Assembly (NCBI GenBank): GCA_023432805.1 | Contig: JAEYUG010000025.1 | Coordinates: 1 to 17,124 of the forward strand | Origin: Bacteroidota bacterium | GTDB lineage: Bacteria > Bacteroidota > Ignavibacteria > SZUA-365 | DNA length: 17,124 nucleotides | Direction of reading: 5' to 3' | Shown here: positions 13,943 through 17,124 of the stretch, in pieces | How positions within the stretch are numbered: position 1 is the stretch's first letter | How the letters are laid out: each line of letters begins with the position of its first letter | Notes under the pieces: generated by a model | What the model saw: only the letters and a program-made list of their open reading frames with translations | Databases searched by the model: none | Told to the model about the DNA's origin: nothing | Program-made: the position numbers and the translations under genes

Positions 13943-15334
13943 ATGTCACTTACCACGCTCGTCGTCATCATCGCGATTCTTGCGGTCATTGCAGGATTCA
14001 TCATCTGGATGACGCGGCAATACCGGAAAGTGGGTCCCAACGAAGTTCTGGTCATTTCCGGCCGTCGCAGCACCATCATGACTCCCGATGGGACGAAGCA
14101 GGAGATCGGGTATCGTTTCCGCATCGGGGGCGGCACCTTCGTCAATCCCTTCACCGAGCAGGCGCAGACCATGCCGATCGAGGTGGTGAGTGTCACAATC
14201 CGCACCCCGGAGGTGCTGTCGAAGGACGGCATTCCCATTCTCTCCGAATCATCGGCACAAGTGAAGATCGAGGCGAGTGAGTATTCGATCTATCTGGCGA
14301 CGCAGAACTTCATGGGAGGCGGCACCGACGCGATTCGCGAGGTGGCGCAGACGGTGCTCGAGGGGAAGGTGCGCGAGGCCATCGGCGGCATGACGGTGAC
14401 CGAGCTGTATCAGAATCGTCGAGAGTTCGCCGAGCGAGTGCATGATGCTGTTGTGCGGGACTTCGGATCGATGGGACTGGTCATGATCAGTTTCGCGCTG
14501 AAGGATCTGACCGATACGCAGGGGTACCTCGACGCGTTGTCGAAGCCGATGATCGCCGCTGCCAAGCGCGATGCCATCGTCAAGCAGGCCGAGTACGATC
14601 GTGATGCCGCCATCTACGCCGCGCAGGCGAAGAAGGAAGCCGACATCGCCAGGCTGGCCGCCGACGCCGAAGTGGCGGGACGCAACTGGAAGAACGAGGA
14701 GCTCAAGGCGAACTCGCAGATCAATGTCTCGAAGGTGCGCGCGCAGGCCGACACTGCCTACGAGGTCGAGCGCTTCAAGCTTCTGCAGGAAGTCAAGCAG
14801 GAGGAGTACAAGGTCAAGCTGATTGAAACGCAGGAGCAGGCGAAAGTGCAGTCCGAGGAGATCCTCCGCAAGGAGAAGGAACTCGAAGCCACGGTGATCA
14901 AGCCGTCGCTCGCACGCCAGCAGCAGGTACGCGTCGAGGCCGATGCCGAGCACTACCGCATGCTGAAGGAGGCCGAGGCGAAGGCGCAGGTGCGCGAAAG
15001 GGAGAATGCGCTCGAGGCGGCGCACATCCGTCAGATGGGTGCCAGCGAAGCAGACGCGATGAAGGAGAAGGCCAAGGCGTACGATCAGTACAATCAGGCC
15101 GCGATGTACCAGATGATCATCGACATCCTGCCGGAATTGACGAAGAATGTCGCCGAGCCGCTCTCGCGCATCGACAAGATCACGCTCATCGGCGGAACGG
15201 ACGGGAAGATCGGCACGTCGCAGATCACCGGTCAGGTGGCGGATGTGCTCAGCCAGGTGCCGGAAGTCGTCAAGTCGCTCACGGGGGTTGATCTCGCGAA
15301 GTATCTGCGCGAGAAGCTCGCGGGCGAGGAGTGA
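13943..15334 (+). CDS. Flotillin-family SPFH-domain membrane scaffold protein
   Basis: This 463-residue protein has one N-terminal membrane segment (about 5-23), then an SPFH/band 7 domain (about 28-195; PNEVLVISGRR, then VNPFTEQAQTMPIEV and the SAQVKIEAS region). A long Ala/Glu/Lys/Gln-rich coiled coil (about 203-380) has repeated AE/EA motifs typical of flotillins. The C-terminal part (390-463) contains a predicted hydrophobic helix (MYQMIIDILPEL) and the IDKITLIGGTDG motif seen in FloT-like proteins. Flotillins oligomerise at the inner face of the membrane and organise lipid and protein domains. The length fits the long FloT/YuaG group, not the short FloA group. An NfeD-like partner is not adjacent. 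The next gene starts 11 bases after its stop, on the same strand, so co-transcription is likely. Confidence 0.93.
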   Translation: MSLTTLVVIIAILAVIAGFIIWMTRQYRKVGPNEVLVISGRRSTIMTPDGTKQEIGYRFRIGGGTFVNPFTEQAQTMPIEVVSVTIRTPEVLSKDGIPILSESSAQVKIEASEYSIYLATQNFMGGGTDAIREVAQTVLEGKVREAIGGMTVTELYQNRREFAERVHDAVVRDFGSMGLVMISFALKDLTDTQGYLDALSKPMIAAAKRDAIVKQAEYDRDAAIYAAQAKKEADIARLAADAEVAGRNWKNEELKANSQINVSKVRAQADTAYEVERFKLLQEVKQEEYKVKLIETQEQAKVQSEEILRKEKELEATVIKPSLARQQQVRVEADAEHYRMLKEAEAKAQVRERENALEAAHIRQMGASEADAMKEKAKAYDQYNQAAMYQMIIDILPELTKNVAEPLSRIDKITLIGGTDGKIGTSQITGQVADVLSQVPEVVKSLTGVDLAKYLREKLAGEE

Positions 15335-15338
15335 GGGG
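15333..15338 (+). promoter_or_regulatory. Ribosome-binding site deciding a GTG start
   Basis: GAGGGG overlaps the last two bases of the flotillin stop codon and lies 7 bases before the GTG at 15346. It supports that GTG as the start of the aminotransferase fusion: the aminotransferase sequence begins at once after it, and the first in-frame ATG is more than 300 bases further on, inside the fold. Confidence 0.75.
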
Positions 15339-15345
15339 CTGAGCC

Positions 15346-17124
15346 GTGACGGCTGATCGCATTCATCTCATCGGGTCGTCGCCCACCCTCAAGGTGGCAG
15401 CGAAGGCCAAGGCGCTGAAGGAACAGGGGATCGACGTGGTCGATCTCAGTGTCGGCGAGCCCGACTTCCCCACGCCCGCCCATATCAAGGACGCCGCCCA
15501 CCGGGCCATCGACGAGAACTTCACCAAGTACACGGCCAACGAAGGCATCCTTCCCCTGCGCGAGGCGATCGCACGACAGCTGGTCGAGGAGCATCAGCTC
15601 TCGTACGATCCCTCGCAGATCATCGTCTCGAACGGTGCGAAGCACTCGATCTACAATCTGATGATGGCCATCGTCAATGATGGTGACGAAGTCATCATTC
15701 CCGCGCCGTACTGGGTGTCGTATCCCGAGATGGTCAAGCTCGCGAATGGGCATCCCGTGATCGTGCACACGCGCGAAGAGGACGGCTTCCGCCTGACGCC
15801 GGCGCAGTTGCGCGACACGATCTCGGCGAGTACGAAGGCGGTCTTCCTCAACAATCCTTCAAATCCGACCGGCGGCGCCTATACGCGCGACGAGCTGGAG
15901 GAGCTGGCCGAGGTGATCGTCGAGGAAGACATCCTGGTCGTTGCCGACGAGATCTATGGCAAGTTGATGTACGACAGCGTGCGGTTCACGCGCTTCGCCT
16001 CGCTCGGCGAGGAGGTGAAGAAGCGCACGATCACGATCGACGGGGTGTCGAAGGCGTACTCGATGACCGGCTGGCGCATTGGCTGGGCGGCGGGACCGAA
16101 GGACATCATCGCGGCGATGGCGAAGGTGCAGAGTCATGCGACGTCGAACCCCGCCAGCGTCTCGCAGCGCGCCGCGCTCGAGGCCTACCGGGGTCCCCAA
16201 TACGAAATCTCGAAGATGGCGGCCGAGTTCGAGAAGCGCCGCAACTTCGTGGTCTACAAGCTGCAGGGCATGCCGGGCGTCTCGTGTCCGATGCCGCGCG
16301 GCGCGTTCTACGCGTTTCCAAACGTGTCGTCGTTCTACGACAAGGAGTACGACGGCGTGCCGATCCGCAACAGCTACGGCATGGCGTACTTCCTGCTCAA
16401 GCATGCGAATGTCGCGATCGTGCCGGGCGATGCGTTCGGTTCCGACGATTTCATCCGCCTCAGCTATGCCACGTCGATGGCCGCGCTCGAAAAGGGGATG
16501 AAGCGGATCGGGGATGCACTCGCGATGCTCAAGCCCGCACCGAAGCGCAAGCTGATCAAGCTCGCGAACACCGAAACGGTCATCAAGCATCACGTACCGG
16601 CGGAAGCCGAGGTCACGATCGAGCGGCGCGATGCGCTGGTCGCCGAGGCCGAGGCGCATCTTTCGCCGAGCGGCTACTTCGAGTGGAACGCCAACATCAA
16701 CGGCATGATCGTGCAGCTACGCACGAACGTGGGGCATCTGCACGACTTCTGGGTCGAGAACTGGTACCCCGCGCAGCTCGAATCGGACATCGAACCCCAC
16801 GGCATTCTCTACGCCGTCGACGGCGTGACCGGTCGCGAGCCGCATGCGTTCTACAACAGCGACACGAAGACCGGCGTGCTCTTCAACGCCGACCACTACG
16901 GATCGCTGCGTTCGCTCGCGCTCGGTCTGACCACGGACGTGGCCGAGCGGCTCTTCGACATGCATGCGATCCGCTGCATGTCGATGGATATCGGTGGCGC
17001 GGGCGTGCTGTTCATCGGTCCCTCGGGCACGAAGAAGACCGAGATCTTCTGGCGCATCATGGAGGAGACGAAGGATGCGGCCCTGCACGCGACCGACTAT
17101 GTGTTCATGCGGTACGGCGGCGGC
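15346..17124 (+). CDS. Class I aminotransferase fused to a P-loop kinase-like domain (3' end beyond window)
   Basis: One open frame of 593 codons runs from a GTG to the window edge without a stop. Residues 1 to about 395 are a full fold-type I aminotransferase of the aspartate/aromatic kind: VDLSVGEPDFPTP (32-44), KYTANEG (61-67), NNPSNPTGG (169-177, Asn173), ADEIY (200-204, Asp201 and Tyr204), SKAYSMTGWRIGW (235-247, PLP lysine Lys236) and FIRLSYA (369-375, substrate-carboxylate Arg371). A charged linker (about 396-440) leads to a second domain (about 441 onward) with a core strand GAGVLFIGPSGTKKTEIFW (551-569). This resembles the Walker A region of HprK or PEP carboxykinase-like kinases, and ATDYVF (582-587) may match the later acidic strand. 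The P-loop has Lys where Gly normally precedes the catalytic Lys. The kinase assignment is by eye, and the substrate is unknown. It starts 11 bases after flotillin. Confidence 0.85.
   Translation, partial: MTADRIHLIGSSPTLKVAAKAKALKEQGIDVVDLSVGEPDFPTPAHIKDAAHRAIDENFTKYTANEGILPLREAIARQLVEEHQLSYDPSQIIVSNGAKHSIYNLMMAIVNDGDEVIIPAPYWVSYPEMVKLANGHPVIVHTREEDGFRLTPAQLRDTISASTKAVFLNNPSNPTGGAYTRDELEELAEVIVEEDILVVADEIYGKLMYDSVRFTRFASLGEEVKKRTITIDGVSKAYSMTGWRIGWAAGPKDIIAAMAKVQSHATSNPASVSQRAALEAYRGPQYEISKMAAEFEKRRNFVVYKLQGMPGVSCPMPRGAFYAFPNVSSFYDKEYDGVPIRNSYGMAYFLLKHANVAIVPGDAFGSDDFIRLSYATSMAALEKGMKRIGDALAMLKPAPKRKLIKLANTETVIKHHVPAEAEVTIERRDALVAEAEAHLSPSGYFEWNANINGMIVQLRTNVGHLHDFWVENWYPAQLESDIEPHGILYAVDGVTGREPHAFYNSDTKTGVLFNADHYGSLRSLALGLTTDVAERLFDMHAIRCMSMDIGGAGVLFIGPSGTKKTEIFWRIMEETKDAALHATDYVFMRYGGG

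Overview
The window is GC-rich bacterial DNA with dense coding and very short gaps between genes. It most likely comes from the Bacteroidota/Chlorobiota assemblage (for example Ignavibacteria, Kapaibacteriota or Rhodothermia relatives). The pointers are a secreted ASP-box/Ycf48-like repeat protein with a type IX secretion (T9SS)-like C-terminal domain, a small HYC/CC/PP-type cysteine protein ahead of a CusCBA-like cluster, and TAnnTTT-like promoter words. The exact lineage cannot be fixed by reading alone. No rRNA, tRNA, CRISPR array, integrase or insertion sequence was seen.

Layout. (1) Positions 68-7185, plus strand: a copper/silver-type RND efflux operon. It holds a small exported Cys/His/Pro protein, a TolC-type outer-membrane factor, a tiny Asp/His-rich frame, a CusB-like lipoprotein adaptor with metal sites at both ends, and a CusA-like pump with the three substrate methionines conserved. 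Together these would move Cu(I)/Ag(I) from the periplasm out of the cell. (2) Positions 7186-10267, minus strand: four tightly packed genes, read from the right as a T9SS-type repeat protein, a YbjQ/UPF0145 protein, a DEDDh exonuclease with an ExoX-like C-terminus, and an ArsC/Spx-family protein. (3) Positions 10379-11389, plus strand: AmrS, the radical SAM member of the AmmeMemoRadiSam system. (4) Positions 11468-12193, minus strand: an exported MsrA. It faces AmrS across a 78-base gap that holds two palindromes. (5) Positions 12314-13801, plus strand: a dicarboxylate/amino-acid:cation symporter with a large extra periplasmic loop, ended by a 13-bp hairpin. (6) Positions 13943-17124, plus strand: a flotillin followed 11 bases later by a GTG-started gene that runs off the window.

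The most unusual object is that last gene. A complete class I aminotransferase is joined in one uninterrupted reading frame to a second domain with a P-loop-like motif (HprK/PEPCK-like by eye), in which the usual Walker A glycine before the lysine is itself a lysine. The second point of interest is the copper operon: a run of Asp-Asp-His codons lies between the TolC and CusB genes in a third reading frame, and the CusB-like adaptor carries an N-terminal CPMH/CPVCHMD heavy-metal domain and a C-terminal cupredoxin domain.
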